DNA of 64,000 bases from an uncultured Christensenella sp. (GTDB lineage Bacteria; Bacillota; Clostridia; Christensenellales; Borkfalkiaceae): NCBI GenBank assembly GCA_910585705.1, contig CAJUER010000001.1, positions 120,651-184,650 of the forward strand. Reading direction: 5' to 3'. This document shows, piece after piece, positions 8,387 through 16,677 of this stretch. Numbering within the stretch: the first letter of the stretch is position 1; each line of letters opens with the position of its first letter. The notes beneath the pieces are model-generated. The model saw nothing but the letters and a program-made list of their open reading frames with translations, had not been told where the DNA came from and ran no database searches. Position numbers and translations under genes: made by a program.

Positions 8387-9403
8387 TCAAAGTAGCAGAC
8401 ATATTGTGTCACGCAGTTCCTGAATGGTTTTGTGCGTGTAAACCCTTTCACCAGTGTCCTTCGATTTGTGTCCCATCAGAAGGTCAATGCACTTCTTGTT
8501 TCCGCCTGCGCTGTCAAGGCGTGACCGGAAGGTGTGACGGCATTCGTGCGGTGTGTGGGTCATCTGCAACTGTTCCATGATGTCCTTCCACAAATTATAG
8601 TATGTCGCAGAGCAGCAACGCTTGCCGTTTGAATTGGTGAACAGATATTCGTTGCCTTCGGCATACCGTGCTTCAATGAAGGGAAGGATGCGTGGATGAA
8701 TGGGGACGATGCGGTTCTTGCCGTTCTTGGTTTTCGTTCCTGACAGAATCGTTCCTTCTTCAAGGTTTACATTCGCAGACTTGATTGACAACAATTCGCT
8801 GATGCGCCATCCCATATATAGGAAGCACAGAACGCTGTCGAACCACGGTTCACTGGCCAGATCCCAAACACGCTGAATTTCTTCTTCGGTGAAGGGGACT
8901 TTGGTTGTTTCGGGGACTGGGGGTGCAGTGGTCAACATCGAATTGCACTTCACAATGATGTCAAGTTCCAGTGCGAATCGGTCAAGATGTCCGAACAGAT
9001 TTTTGATTGCCCACTGGGTCGAATATCCACATCCGCAGTGGTCGATGCAGTCTTGCATCTGATAAGCCTTCAATTCCTTGTATTTTAATTGATAGACCGA
9101 AGTACAATGCTTCCAGGCAGACTTCAAGGAAGAAACAGAACCTTTCTTCATCTTGGGGAAGTCCCGGCCAGACCACATGTGATAGACTTCCAACACCGTG
9201 ATTTTGTGAAGGTCTATGTCATAGGGATTTCTATTGAATTCGGCAAGCAACATCAGACCTTCTTCCCTGGTCGCTGTATAACCGATTGACTGATAAATGG
9301 GATGACCTTTTTCGTTCCATCCAACTGTTTTTCTGACGGCAAACGGATGCCTTCTGTTTCCCGACAATTTGACAACTGTCCCATACCCATTGGGATTTTT
9401 CAT
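8387..9403 (-). CDS. int: Phage tyrosine integrase
   Basis: 338 residues. The C-terminal catalytic domain shows the expected residues: Arg in YMGWRISELLSI, Lys in GTKTKNGKNRIVPIH, His-x-x-Arg in HECRHTFRSRL, His in LMGHKS, and the nucleophile Tyr in ERVYTHKT. The N-terminal part has an AP2-like arm-binding region and a SAM-like core-binding domain. I chose the ATG at 9403, not the upstream one, because AAAAGGATGGTG lies just before it. It catalyses integration and excision at the att sites immediately downstream of its stop codon. Confidence 0.96.
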   Translation of the reverse strand: MKNPNGYGTVVKLSGNRRHPFAVRKTVGWNEKGHPIYQSIGYTATREEGLMLLAEFNRNPYDIDLHKITVLEVYHMWSGRDFPKMKKGSVSSLKSAWKHCTSVYQLKYKELKAYQMQDCIDHCGCGYSTQWAIKNLFGHLDRFALELDIIVKCNSMLTTAPPVPETTKVPFTEEEIQRVWDLASEPWFDSVLCFLYMGWRISELLSIKSANVNLEEGTILSGTKTKNGKNRIVPIHPRILPFIEARYAEGNEYLFTNSNGKRCCSATYYNLWKDIMEQLQMTHTPHECRHTFRSRLDSAGGNKKCIDLLMGHKSKDTGERVYTHKTIQELRDTICLLL

Positions 9404-9556
9404 ATTAAAACACCATCCTTTTGTGTTGATTTTTTGGTTGAATGGTGCTATAATAGAATAGACCATTCAAGATTTGAAGTTTGACCGCTTTTTATTTTGT
9501 ATTGGTTTTCAACCTGAACCCTGGGAATTGCAGTTCCTGGGGTTCTCTTTTTATTT

Positions 9557-9690
9557 TGTCAGTTTTGTCAGTTGTCAGTTCTTCTTTCTATATTCTTTTA
9601 TTTTTGCGGAATACAGAACAGAAGATTTTTTTTTCAATCCACATTTTCAAACAAAAGGGAAGGAATGACAGACTGACAGCGATGACGAAT
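9557..9690 (+). repeat. TGTCAGT-repeat element, left copy
   Basis: Three TGTCAGT copies (9557, 9566, 9573), an AT-rich middle, then inverted ATGACA/ACTGACA copies near 9665-9678. The element recurs inverted at 25724-25866. Both ends and a 31-base block ending in TTTCAAACAAAA are well conserved. It fills the gap between int and the repressor. The small open frames inside look spurious. A weak GC hairpin at about 9517-9545 followed by T-rich sequence may be a terminator. Confidence 0.6.
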
Positions 9691-9693
9691 CCA

Positions 9694-10140
9694 TCAATCA
9701 GTTCTTTTGTGACTTTCAAGAAGTTTTTCAATTTCTGAAATGGCAATGGTTCTTCCTTCATCATTTAATTGAACCAGGCAGACCAAAGCCTTTGTGACAT
9801 CTTCACCAAACACATTAGAAATGTCAGTCAAGCACTTGGTTTGGAAACCGATTGCTTCCGAATTGTATTTGTGATCCCAACAGTCATACATTTCACACAT
9901 TCCCAAAAGATAGACTGGGGAAGTCCCCAAAACTTTTGCGAATTTGATTAGTGTGCTTTGGTCAATGCCGTTATCACCATTTTCGATTTTGCTGATTGTT
10001 GACCGTGAATTCGCTGCTGTATAACCCATCCGTTTAGCCAGTTCTTCTTGTGACCATCCTTTCTTCATTCGAAGTTCTTTGATACGGCTTCCGACAAGTT
10101 TGTCGGCAGCAACAGCATCTGTGTCCTTTTTGATTTTCAT
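9694..10140 (-). CDS. CI-like phage repressor, XRE helix-turn-helix
   Basis: 148 residues. The helix-turn-helix lies near residues 17-75 (GSRIKELRMKKGWSQEELAKRMGY, then SRSTISKIENGDNGIDQSTL). The C-terminal half is short and has no LexA-type Ser/Lys peptidase motif, so it is probably not cleaved through RecA. It is transcribed away from the early genes, the classic position for a lysogeny repressor. Its promoter at 10186-10214 holds an operator half-site in the spacer, which suggests autoregulation. Confidence 0.85.
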   Translation of the reverse strand: MKIKKDTDAVAADKLVGSRIKELRMKKGWSQEELAKRMGYTAANSRSTISKIENGDNGIDQSTLIKFAKVLGTSPVYLLGMCEMYDCWDHKYNSEAIGFQTKCLTDISNVFGEDVTKALVCLVQLNDEGRTIAISEIEKLLESHKRTD

Positions 10141-10185
10141 AAAAACAAACCTTCCTTAACTTAATTTTGGCGAAAGAACACTGAT

Positions 10186-10214
10186 ATTATATATCATTGT
10201 GGATTAAAAATCAA
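10186..10214 (-). promoter_or_regulatory. Repressor (lysogenic) promoter
   Basis: Minus strand: TTGATT (10209-10214), 17-bp spacer, TATAAT (10186-10191). The operator half-site TGTGGATT (10199-10206) lies in the spacer. Confidence 0.75.
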
Positions 10215-10318
10215 GTTTATAAGAAAAAACTTTGAAAAAACCCAAAAAAATTTCTTAAAAACTGTTGACATTTAATCCACAAAGTATTATACTTGCATTG
10301 TGGATTGAGAAATCCACA
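10199..10318. promoter_or_regulatory. Repressor operator cluster
   Basis: Half-sites TGTGGATT (10199-10206) and AATCCACA (10274-10281) sit in the spacers of the two divergent promoters. A full palindrome TGTGGATT-N4-AATCCACA (10299-10318) covers the probable early transcription start. The same palindrome recurs at 12515-12534. The arrangement matches a lysis-lysogeny switch; binding by the 148-residue repressor is inferred. Confidence 0.8.
10265..10293 (+). promoter_or_regulatory. Early (lytic) promoter
   Basis: TTGACA (10265-10270), 17-bp spacer containing an operator half-site, TATACT (10288-10293). It points into the run of early genes starting at 10361. Confidence 0.8.
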
Positions 10319-10360
10319 TAAAAAACAAACCACCCGAACGGTGAAAGGACTGGTGAAAGA

Positions 10361-10672
10361 ATGAAAAAGTTCAAACATTTTGGTTACAAGCAGGAAACGA
10401 TTGAAGTCAGAGAAATCAGCATGGGGAATTTGGTTCACATCATCTGCCAGGCGTTGATTGCGAATGACAAAAGGGACATGGAAATCAGAATCGTTGATTG
10501 CTATGCCGGCGAAGTCGATGTGTACAACGGAATGGAAGATTTGTTGATGCAGGACTTTATCATGGATTGGAAGGTCAATGCTTACAAGATTGAATGCCTA
10601 CATAACAACAAAACGGACAAAGACTTTTTGAAGGTCATCATTGCAGATAATGTGGAAGGCGGTGAAGAATGA
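10361..10672 (+). CDS. Hypothetical early phage protein
   Basis: 103 residues, first gene of the lytic transcript, preceded by AAAGGACTGGTGA. Mixed charged and hydrophobic sequence with an acidic C-terminus (NVEGGEE). No motif or membrane segment that I recognise. It overlaps the next gene by 4 bp (ATGA), so translation is probably coupled. The first gene after an early promoter is often a Cro-like or host-takeover factor, but nothing in the sequence shows that here. Confidence 0.7.
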   Translation: MKKFKHFGYKQETIEVREISMGNLVHIICQALIANDKRDMEIRIVDCYAGEVDVYNGMEDLLMQDFIMDWKVNAYKIECLHNNKTDKDFLKVIIADNVEGGEE

Positions 10673-10923
10673 AAAAGTATTTGATTGAAGGAAAATACAC
10701 CGAAGGTCAACACAAGGGGAAAACCTTTGTGTTGGCAAAAGGTGGATATGTTGTCAACAATATTTACTTGGTTTTTGTTTCAGATTGCTATGACACAAAG
10801 AAGGCTGCACAGATGGTTGCAACGAAAATGACCAAACGGAACAAGTTCGATTCGGCATATTGCAAAAACATCGATCCGTGCGAATACACGGTGAAAGAAG
10901 TTGAAGTGGGCGGTGCATTATGA
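10669..10923 (+). CDS. Hypothetical early phage protein
   Basis: 84 residues, basic in the middle, beginning MKKYLIEGKYTEGQHKGK. Coupled to both neighbours by 4-bp stop/start overlaps. No family recognised. The segment ISDCYDTKKAAQMVATKM-like (near residues 43-60) suggests a small alpha/beta fold, but no function follows. Confidence 0.65.
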   Translation: MKKYLIEGKYTEGQHKGKTFVLAKGGYVVNNIYLVFVSDCYDTKKAAQMVATKMTKRNKFDSAYCKNIDPCEYTVKEVEVGGAL

Positions 10924-11111
10924 AAAGATTCCGTTGTGGATTTTACTGCAACCCTTTGAACTGGACTGTGAAGGCAAGAACACAGCAAGAAGCAGCAAAC
11001 AAATTTGCGAAGATGATCAAGCGAAAAAATCTGAAAGCACCAAACGGTGAAACAAACTTTGTTGTCATCGAAGTGTCGGAAAAGGGGGTGATAAAATATG
11101 AAAGTGTTTGA
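10920..11111 (+). CDS. Hypothetical early phage protein
   Basis: 63 residues, basic, with a CGFYCNPLNW start that hints at a small metal- or nucleic-acid-binding protein. It overlaps the previous gene by 4 bp and the next by 14 bp. Unrecognised. Confidence 0.6.
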   Translation: MKRFRCGFYCNPLNWTVKARTQQEAANKFAKMIKRKNLKAPNGETNFVVIEVSEKGVIKYESV

Positions 11112-11319
11112 TGTCCTTTCGACAATGAATCCTGATGCGCTGACAAGCATCGAATTCGCAGACTTTTCCGAACCGATTGTGTTTGATGAAGTCAGCAAAG
11201 TCAAATTGAACCCGAAGATTGATGGGTTCGAAGCCGAAAGAATTTATCCCGAATATTACAAGGGAATGAAACAGACCGGCATCACGGTCATTGTCAAAGC
11301 AGAAGCGAAAGCAGGTTGA
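11098..11319 (+). CDS. Hypothetical early phage protein
   Basis: 73 residues. It starts inside the end of the previous frame and has a strong AAAGGGGGTGATA ribosome site. Acidic first half. No recognised family. Confidence 0.6.
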   Translation: MKVFDVLSTMNPDALTSIEFADFSEPIVFDEVSKVKLNPKIDGFEAERIYPEYYKGMKQTGITVIVKAEAKAG

Positions 11320-11382
11320 AAACCAAATTGGAATGAGTGCTGCAACACAAATTCCACAAATTAAAAAGGACGGTATTTTTAT

Positions 11383-11733
11383 ATGAAGAATTATTTCATC
11401 GGAAGGGGATTTCTTCACCCCGAAAAATTGAAGATTGCGGAAAAGTACAGGGGCAAGCCTTTGGTTGATGCCGAAGGCGCAACCGAACACAACGGCGTTT
11501 TGGAAATTCGCCTTTGCCCCTATATGTACTGGTGTATGTTAAACAATCAGATGGGGTGGGGAAGAATGAAACCCGAAGAACGCCCCATTCGTGAAGCCTG
11601 GGTGAAAGACGGCATCTTGAAGAACACCAGTTTTCCCGAATTCACGGCGAAGGGCAAAAAGTTTGTGGAATATGTTTTGAAATGGGCATATCCGACAGAC
11701 TATGCCGAAATGGTTCTGACAAACAGGGGGTGA
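11383..11733 (+). CDS. Hypothetical early phage protein
   Basis: 116 residues, beginning MKNYFIGRGFLHPEKLKI and rich in aromatic residues (CPYMYWCMLNNQMGWGRMK in the middle). AAAAAGGACGGT precedes the start by about 10 bases. No family recognised. The next gene follows 4 bp later. Confidence 0.65.
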   Translation: MKNYFIGRGFLHPEKLKIAEKYRGKPLVDAEGATEHNGVLEIRLCPYMYWCMLNNQMGWGRMKPEERPIREAWVKDGILKNTSFPEFTAKGKKFVEYVLKWAYPTDYAEMVLTNRG

Positions 11734-11737
11734 TTAT

Positions 11738-11935
11738 ATGTACATGAACAAATTTTTCAAGACGAAGGAAGAAGCAGTTGCCTTCCAAAAGGAACAGGGT
11801 TTCGGTGCGTTGTACTCGAACGCAAAGGGAAGTCACACCAAAGGACGGTATCAGACCGAAGCGTTGATGATGGGTAAGTCGGAAGAATTCCAAAAGGAAC
11901 ATCCCTTCTGCGTTGCGTGGAATCATCACGAATAG
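11738..11935 (+). CDS. Hypothetical early phage protein
   Basis: 65 residues with a basic N-terminal half. An AGGGGGTGATT site precedes the ATG; a second in-frame ATG two codons later is an alternative start. Unrecognised. Confidence 0.6.
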   Translation: MYMNKFFKTKEEAVAFQKEQGFGALYSNAKGSHTKGRYQTEALMMGKSEEFQKEHPFCVAWNHHE

Positions 11936-11944
11936 GTGGCAGAT

Positions 11945-12280
11945 ATGGCAAATCAAAAATTGACCCACACAATCGAATGGGAACAGATCAGTGGCAATTA
12001 TCGCATTATCAAGTTGACAGGTTCGAAACGGCAACCAACGCTTGATGAAGCAAGGGAATATTTGCGTGAACACCATCTTCCCGAAGAAATATGGTGCTGT
12101 GGGTTCTACAATAATTCCGAAGCATCGGATGGATATTTTGACGAATACGAAATCAACAAAACCTTGACTTTGTACGAATATGCAAAATACAAAGAAGGCG
12201 GATGTCCGATATGCGGACAGGCAATCGACCTGTACAAACAAGCGGAAAAATGCCCTTGCTGTGGCAAAGAATGGGGTTAA
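11945..12280 (+). CDS. Zinc-ribbon protein of unknown function
   Basis: 111 residues. The C-terminus has two CxxC knuckles, CPICGQA and CPCCGKE, separated by 15 residues, which should bind one zinc ion. The remaining 85 residues match nothing I know. The frame is open to a GTG at 11936, but AGGTGG lies just before the ATG at 11945, which I take as the start. Confidence 0.7.
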   Translation: MANQKLTHTIEWEQISGNYRIIKLTGSKRQPTLDEAREYLREHHLPEEIWCCGFYNNSEASDGYFDEYEINKTLTLYEYAKYKEGGCPICGQAIDLYKQAEKCPCCGKEWG

Positions 12281-12308
12281 AAATCAATAAAAGGATGGTG
12301 AAAACAAA

Positions 12309-12524
12309 ATGACAAACACTTTGAAGTTGAAGGCAGCGATTACCGAAAGCGGACTGAATCAGGAACAGATTGCTGAAATGCTCGGCGTGTCGCTGTGTAC
12401 ATTCAACTATAAACTGAACGGCACTTCCGAATTCAAGGCAAGTGAAATCAAGAAGTTGGCGGAACTGCTTCATTTGGATGCGGACAAAGTGATGAAGATT
12501 TTTTTTGCCGACAATGTGGATTGA
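12309..12524 (+). CDS. Small helix-turn-helix protein, Cro-like
   Basis: 71 residues, nearly all one XRE-type helix-turn-helix: LKAAITESGLNQEQIAEMLG, then SLCTFNYKLNGTSEFKASEIKKLAELL. It resembles the DUF739-type phage regulators. Its TGA stop codon lies inside the operator palindrome at 12515-12534. It may be the Cro counterpart or an antirepressor; the sequence does not decide. Confidence 0.82.
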   Translation: MTNTLKLKAAITESGLNQEQIAEMLGVSLCTFNYKLNGTSEFKASEIKKLAELLHLDADKVMKIFFADNVD

Positions 12525-12534
12525 AAAATCCACA
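12515..12534. promoter_or_regulatory. Second copy of the repressor operator palindrome
   Basis: TGTGGATT-N4-AATCCACA, identical in both arms and spacer length to the palindrome at 10299-10318. It overlaps the end of one regulator gene and lies 15 bp before the next, with no clear promoter of its own. Confidence 0.7.
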
Positions 12535-12548
12535 AAGGGCGGTGAAGA

Positions 12549-12947
12549 ATGTTCGCAAAAAGAATGAAGCAAGCGATGGTTGACCAGGGAATTTCCCAGG
12601 CAGAATTGTCGGACAAGACCGGCATCGGAAGGTCAAGCATCAGTCAGTATTTGTCGGGCAAGAACAAACCCGGCCAGAAGCATCTGTCAGCGATAGCAGA
12701 AGCCTTGAATGTGGCGGAAGCGTGGTTGACTGGGGAAATCGAAGAAGAAACGACAATCGGAAAGTATTCGAATTTGCCGATTGCGATTGCAGCGAAACTG
12801 ATGAACAAAAGCAAGCAGTTTGTCAGGGTCGGGTTGCAACAAGGGAAACTTCCCTTCGGGTACGCTGTAAAGGTGGGCGGAAACAAATTCACTTATTACA
12901 TATCCCCGAAGAAGTTCACAGAGTACACAGGGATTGCGGTGGTGTGA
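12549..12947 (+). CDS. XRE regulator with excisionase-like C-terminal domain
   Basis: 132 residues. Residues 1-65 form a canonical XRE helix-turn-helix (MKQAMVDQGISQAELSDKTGI, then RSSISQYLSGKNKPGQKHLSAIAEAL). Residues 75-132 resemble a small winged-helix domain common in Firmicutes prophages (LMNKSKQFVRVGLQQGKLPFG). The joining of both domains suggests a directionality factor or early regulator. The start follows an operator copy, so the repressor may control it directly. Confidence 0.8.
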   Translation: MFAKRMKQAMVDQGISQAELSDKTGIGRSSISQYLSGKNKPGQKHLSAIAEALNVAEAWLTGEIEEETTIGKYSNLPIAIAAKLMNKSKQFVRVGLQQGKLPFGYAVKVGGNKFTYYISPKKFTEYTGIAVV

Positions 12948-12948
12948 A

Positions 12949-13746
12949 ATGAAAAGTGATGTGATTTATAGCGAAGATTGTCGGCAAACAATGGAAAGGT
13001 TTGAACCAAATTCCATTGATGTGATTTTGACTTCACCGTTCTATAACACGAACAAGAAAGCAGGCAGATCCAGGACACTGGAAAACACATCGGTCAAGAA
13101 AGGTCAATATGACTATGTTCGATACGATGTGCATGTTGACAATATGACCAACGAAGAATATTGCGATTTTACTGTTGACCTTTTCCACCGCTTCAATACG
13201 GTTTTGAAGAAGAATGGGTGTGTATTATACAACCTTTCTTATGGAAGTGAAAACACAGAAATCATGTTTCAAACGGTCAATGCAATCATTTCACGAACAG
13301 AATTTTCGATTGCAGATGTTATCGTTTGGAAAAAGAAAAACGCACTTCCAAATAGTTGCAGTTCGAACAAATTGACAAGGATTGTTGAATTTGTGTTTGT
13401 CTTATGCAGACGAACCGAAATGAAAACTTTTTATTCGAACAAAGCGATCACCAGTTATCGGAAAACAGGACAAGCAGCATACGAAAACATTTTCAACTTC
13501 ATAGAAGCACCCAACAATGACGGCACTTGTCCTTTCAACAAAGCAACTTTTTCAAGTGAACTGTGCGAAAAACTATTGAAAATTTACGCCCCGAAAGATG
13601 GCATCGTGTATGACCCTTTCATCGGAAGTGGAACAACGGCGGTTGCGTGTAAAAGATTAAAACTTCACTACATAGGATCGGAAATTTCCGAAAATCAGGT
13701 GAAGTGGGCGCAAGACAGAATTCAAAAGGAACAGGTGGGGAAATGA
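12949..13746 (+). CDS. Orphan DNA methyltransferase, N6-adenine/N4-cytosine class
   Basis: 265 residues. The catalytic motif IV reads TSPFYNT (near residue 28) and the SAM-binding motif I reads YDPFIGSGTTAVACKRL near the C-terminus, so the motif order is IV to I (beta class). SPFY is more typical of N4-cytosine or divergent adenine enzymes than DPPY. I chose the ATG at 12949 because an upstream start would overlap the previous gene. The stop overlaps the next gene's ATG. No restriction endonuclease partner is adjacent. Confidence 0.9.
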   Translation: MKSDVIYSEDCRQTMERFEPNSIDVILTSPFYNTNKKAGRSRTLENTSVKKGQYDYVRYDVHVDNMTNEEYCDFTVDLFHRFNTVLKKNGCVLYNLSYGSENTEIMFQTVNAIISRTEFSIADVIVWKKKNALPNSCSSNKLTRIVEFVFVLCRRTEMKTFYSNKAITSYRKTGQAAYENIFNFIEAPNNDGTCPFNKATFSSELCEKLLKIYAPKDGIVYDPFIGSGTTAVACKRLKLHYIGSEISENQVKWAQDRIQKEQVGK

Positions 13747-14552
13747 CGGAACTTGACATCATTTACAACGAAGATTGTTTGAAAGGAATGAAGGAACTTC
13801 CTGACCATTCCATTGACCTGATTGTCACCGATCCGCCGTATCTGATTTCAGCAACCAACGGTGGCGGAACAATCAACAAAGTGAAGAAGTTGAACGAATC
13901 ACTGAAAGACCTGACCACAGTTGACATCACCAAAGGATATAACATTGAACTTTTCAACGCTGAATTCGTCAGAGTGATGAAGGAAATCAACATCTATCTT
14001 TGGTGCAACAAAGTTCAGATTCCCGATTACTTCAATTTTTATGTCAACAGACTGGGGTGCAAGTTCGACATCATCTGTTGGCACAAAACGAACGCACTTC
14101 CGACATATTCAAACAAATACCTTTCTGATACGGAATATTGCCTGTATTTCAGAAAGGGCAAAGGGAAGTGCTTTCCGCAGACCTATGAAGATGCAAAAAC
14201 ATTCTACATTGCGCCGATTAACCACGCAGACAAGAAACTGTTCGGGCATCCGACAATCAAACCCCTTGACTTCACGGAAAAGGTTATTCGAAACAGTTCA
14301 AGGGAAGGTGAAGTCATTCTTGACCCTTTCTTGGGAAGCGGAACGACAGCCGTTGCAGCAGTGAACACGAATCGTCACTATATCGGGTTTGAACTCGATC
14401 CTGGCTATTTCGATATTGCTTGCAGCAGACTTGACGATGCAGAGAGAGAGAGAGAGAGAGAGAAACAAAAAATCATCATAATCGTGTTGCTGATAATGGC
14501 AACCGGAAGGAGTAAAAGAAGATGCAGAAATTATTCACGATTGACCGCATAG
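13743..14552 (+). CDS. Orphan DNA methyltransferase (DPPY) with repeat-encoded tail
   Basis: 269 residues as sequenced. Motif IV is TDPPYL (near residue 30) and motif I is LDPFLGSGTTAVAAVNTNRHYIG near residues 195-215, beta-class order. Methylation of adenine is most likely. After residue ~230 an (AG)11 tract encodes an alternating Glu-Arg run, and the frame then runs 31 bp into the next gene. Two fewer or more bases would give shorter tails ending at about 14480 or 14516. The catalytic domain is untouched by such slippage. Confidence 0.9.
   Translation: MTELDIIYNEDCLKGMKELPDHSIDLIVTDPPYLISATNGGGTINKVKKLNESLKDLTTVDITKGYNIELFNAEFVRVMKEINIYLWCNKVQIPDYFNFYVNRLGCKFDIICWHKTNALPTYSNKYLSDTEYCLYFRKGKGKCFPQTYEDAKTFYIAPINHADKKLFGHPTIKPLDFTEKVIRNSSREGEVILDPFLGSGTTAVAAVNTNRHYIGFELDPGYFDIACSRLDDAEREREREKQKIIIIVLLIMATGRSKRRCRNYSRLTA
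14441..14462 (+). repeat. (AG)11 dinucleotide tract
   Basis: Eleven uninterrupted AG units at the 3' end of the second methyltransferase gene. It sets the reading frame of the last ~30 codons. Confidence 0.9.
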
Positions 14553-14893
14553 GCATCCACGGAAAGTTGTCGGTGGTCAGAACAGACAAGGGTGAATTGT
14601 TGCTTGAATACGCAGGCACTTTGTTCACCGAATTCGGGTTCGCTATGGAAACGGCAAACTGGTCGGAAGGCGAACAGAACTTCATCAAGGGCATTATCAA
14701 ATTTGCGAAAAAGTTCCACGAAAGCATTCCGCCGAAGTTGAAGAAATGTCCTTTCTGCGGACAGACACCCACGCTTGACAAGAACGGCGATCAATTCATC
14801 GTTGAATGCGATTGCGGATGCGTTGTCGGTTCGTTCGATTTGAAGTGGGATGCGGTCGCTTCCTGGAACAGTCGCACAAACAAAAGGGGGTGA
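14522..14893 (+). CDS. Lar-like zinc-binding protein
   Basis: 123 residues. The C-terminal ~50 residues match the Lar (restriction alleviation) pattern: LKKCPFCGQTPTL, then CDCGC, then AVASWNSRT. The N-terminal 70 residues are unassigned. Lar of the Rac prophage reduces EcoKI restriction; many phage proteins share the fold without proof of the activity. AAGGAG precedes the ATG, which lies inside the tail of the methyltransferase frame. Confidence 0.72.
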   Translation: MQKLFTIDRIGIHGKLSVVRTDKGELLLEYAGTLFTEFGFAMETANWSEGEQNFIKGIIKFAKKFHESIPPKLKKCPFCGQTPTLDKNGDQFIVECDCGCVVGSFDLKWDAVASWNSRTNKRG

Positions 14894-14898
14894 CCACC

Positions 14899-16221
14899 GT
14901 GCAGTTGTACAAGCACCAAACCGATGCACTGGCGCAAACAGAGCAGTTCAACCGTGTCGGGTACTTCCTTGACATGGGACTGGGGAAAACCTTTGTCGGT
15001 GCAGAAAAGATGATGGACTTGGGGAAGCGTGTCAACCTTTTGGTTTGTCAGAAGTCGAAGATTGATGACTGGGTTGCCCATTTCAAAGACAACTACGGTT
15101 GCGCCGTTTTCGACCTGACGAACAAAACGGATTTGAACTACTTCATGGAATGCGCCGTTCCCAAAGACCCGAACACAGGGACAGTTCCGCTGAACCATAG
15201 ACCACGCATATTCGGCATCATCAACTATGAACTGATATTTCGCAGGGACGAATTGAAGAAACTTTGTGACTTCACCTTGATGCTTGACGAAAGTTCGATG
15301 ATCACAAACCCGACAGCGAAAAGGACGAAATTCGTTCACGCACTCGAACCCGAAAATGTCATTCTGTTATCGGGTACGCCGACAGGGGGCAAGTATGAAA
15401 AATTGTGGTCGCAGTTGCGCTTGCTTGGTTGGAAAATCAGCGAAGATGCCTTCTTCAAGAACTATGTCGTGACTGAATGGATTGAAGATGATTCGGGGTT
15501 CAAAATCAAAGTCATTCGTGGCTACAAGAATGTGGAACGCCTGAAAGACAAACTGCGACAGCACGGTTGCATCTTCATGAAAACGGAAGAAGTGTTCGAT
15601 TTGCCAGAACAGATTGAAGTTCCGATTTGGGTCGAACCGACAAAGGACTTCAAGAAATTTATGAAGGACGATATGGTCATTCTGTCAGATGGCGTGGAAC
15701 TTATCGGTGACACGAAACTGACCAAAAGACTGTATTCAAGGCAACTATGTGGGCAGTACAACCCCGAAAAGATTGCAGCCTTCAAAGACCTGCTGACTTC
15801 CACGGATGACCGCTTGATTGTGTTCTATAACTTCAACGAAGAACTGTTCAAGTTGACCGAAATTGCGGTTGAAATGGAAAGACCTGTGTCGATTGTAAAC
15901 GGCAAAACCAAAGACCTTGAAGCCTACGAAACAAGGGACGATTCAATCACCTTCGTTCAATATCAGGCAGGGGCAATGGGACTGAACTTGCAGAAGGCAA
16001 ACAAAGTCATTTACTTCACATTGCCCGAATGGTCGGATTTATACGAACAGAGCAAGAAGCGAATCCACCGCATCGGACAGAAAAACAACTGTATTTATTA
16101 TCTGATGCTGTGCAAGCGCAGTGTGGAAGATGGACTGATTCTTCCGACACTGAAAATGCGAAAAGACCTGGACGATGATCTTTTCGAAAAATACGAAAAT
16201 CAATTCAAAAAAGGACGGTAA
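14899..16221 (+). CDS. SNF2-type DEAD-box helicase
   Basis: 440 residues. Walker A is MGLGKT (near residue 28), Walker B/motif II is LDESS, motif III is LLSGTPTGG, and motif VI is KKRIHRIGQ, the SWI2/SNF2 hallmark. These ATP-driven translocases are common next to VRR-NUC and replication genes in Firmicutes siphophages, where they probably help replication or recombination. No nearer-start ATG exists; a GTG at 14899 follows AAGGGGGTG at good spacing and the N-terminus (QLYKHQTDAL) then matches the family. Confidence 0.9.
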   Translation: MQLYKHQTDALAQTEQFNRVGYFLDMGLGKTFVGAEKMMDLGKRVNLLVCQKSKIDDWVAHFKDNYGCAVFDLTNKTDLNYFMECAVPKDPNTGTVPLNHRPRIFGIINYELIFRRDELKKLCDFTLMLDESSMITNPTAKRTKFVHALEPENVILLSGTPTGGKYEKLWSQLRLLGWKISEDAFFKNYVVTEWIEDDSGFKIKVIRGYKNVERLKDKLRQHGCIFMKTEEVFDLPEQIEVPIWVEPTKDFKKFMKDDMVILSDGVELIGDTKLTKRLYSRQLCGQYNPEKIAAFKDLLTSTDDRLIVFYNFNEELFKLTEIAVEMERPVSIVNGKTKDLEAYETRDDSITFVQYQAGAMGLNLQKANKVIYFTLPEWSDLYEQSKKRIHRIGQKNNCIYYLMLCKRSVEDGLILPTLKMRKDLDDDLFEKYENQFKKGR

Positions 16222-16227
16222 ACAAAA

Positions 16228-16674
16228 ATGATTAAATGCGAAAACGAATGCTTGAAAGGCAAATTCGAAGGGTGCTGTTTCGTTTGTCCCTTCAAAGACG
16301 AATGTGACGAAGCGTGTGACAGTAAACCCGACATTTGCAGTCAATCCATTTATGACGAAAGCGCAGGGTTGGTTGCATTCAAAGACAGTTCCGTTGCAGT
16401 CATCCAACAGGTGTGCAACATCTGCACGGCGAAAAAGCAACTGGAAGAACAGGAAAAAGCCTTGAAAGACCAAATCAAGCAGGCGATGGAAAGGTTCGGC
16501 GTGAAGAAGTTCGAATCCGAACAGTTGACCATCACCTATGTTGGCGAAACAACGGCAGTTTCGGTTGACACGGCGAAGTTGAAAAAACTGCATCCCGACA
16601 TTGCGGAAGAATGCAGCAAGACCAGTGTCAAATCCGCCTACATAAAAGTTGAAATTGCAAAGGGGGTGAAGTGA
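16228..16674 (+). CDS. Cys-rich phage protein with Gp157-like coiled coil
   Basis: 148 residues. The first 35 residues hold eight cysteines (CENECLKGKFEGCCFVCPFK and following), perhaps a metal-binding knot. The middle is a predicted coiled coil (AKKQLEEQEKALKDQIKQAM), followed by a beta-rich end (LTITYVGETTAVSVD). The second half resembles siphovirus Gp157-type proteins. Function unknown. It follows the helicase by 6 bp with the AAAGGACGGT ribosome site. Confidence 0.65.
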   Translation: MIKCENECLKGKFEGCCFVCPFKDECDEACDSKPDICSQSIYDESAGLVAFKDSSVAVIQQVCNICTAKKQLEEQEKALKDQIKQAMERFGVKKFESEQLTITYVGETTAVSVDTAKLKKLHPDIAEECSKTSVKSAYIKVEIAKGVK

Positions 16675-16677
16675 TAT

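Noticed and set aside
13743..14552. Frameshifted or broken methyltransferase
   Set aside because: All catalytic motifs lie before the AG tract; only the tail is affected.
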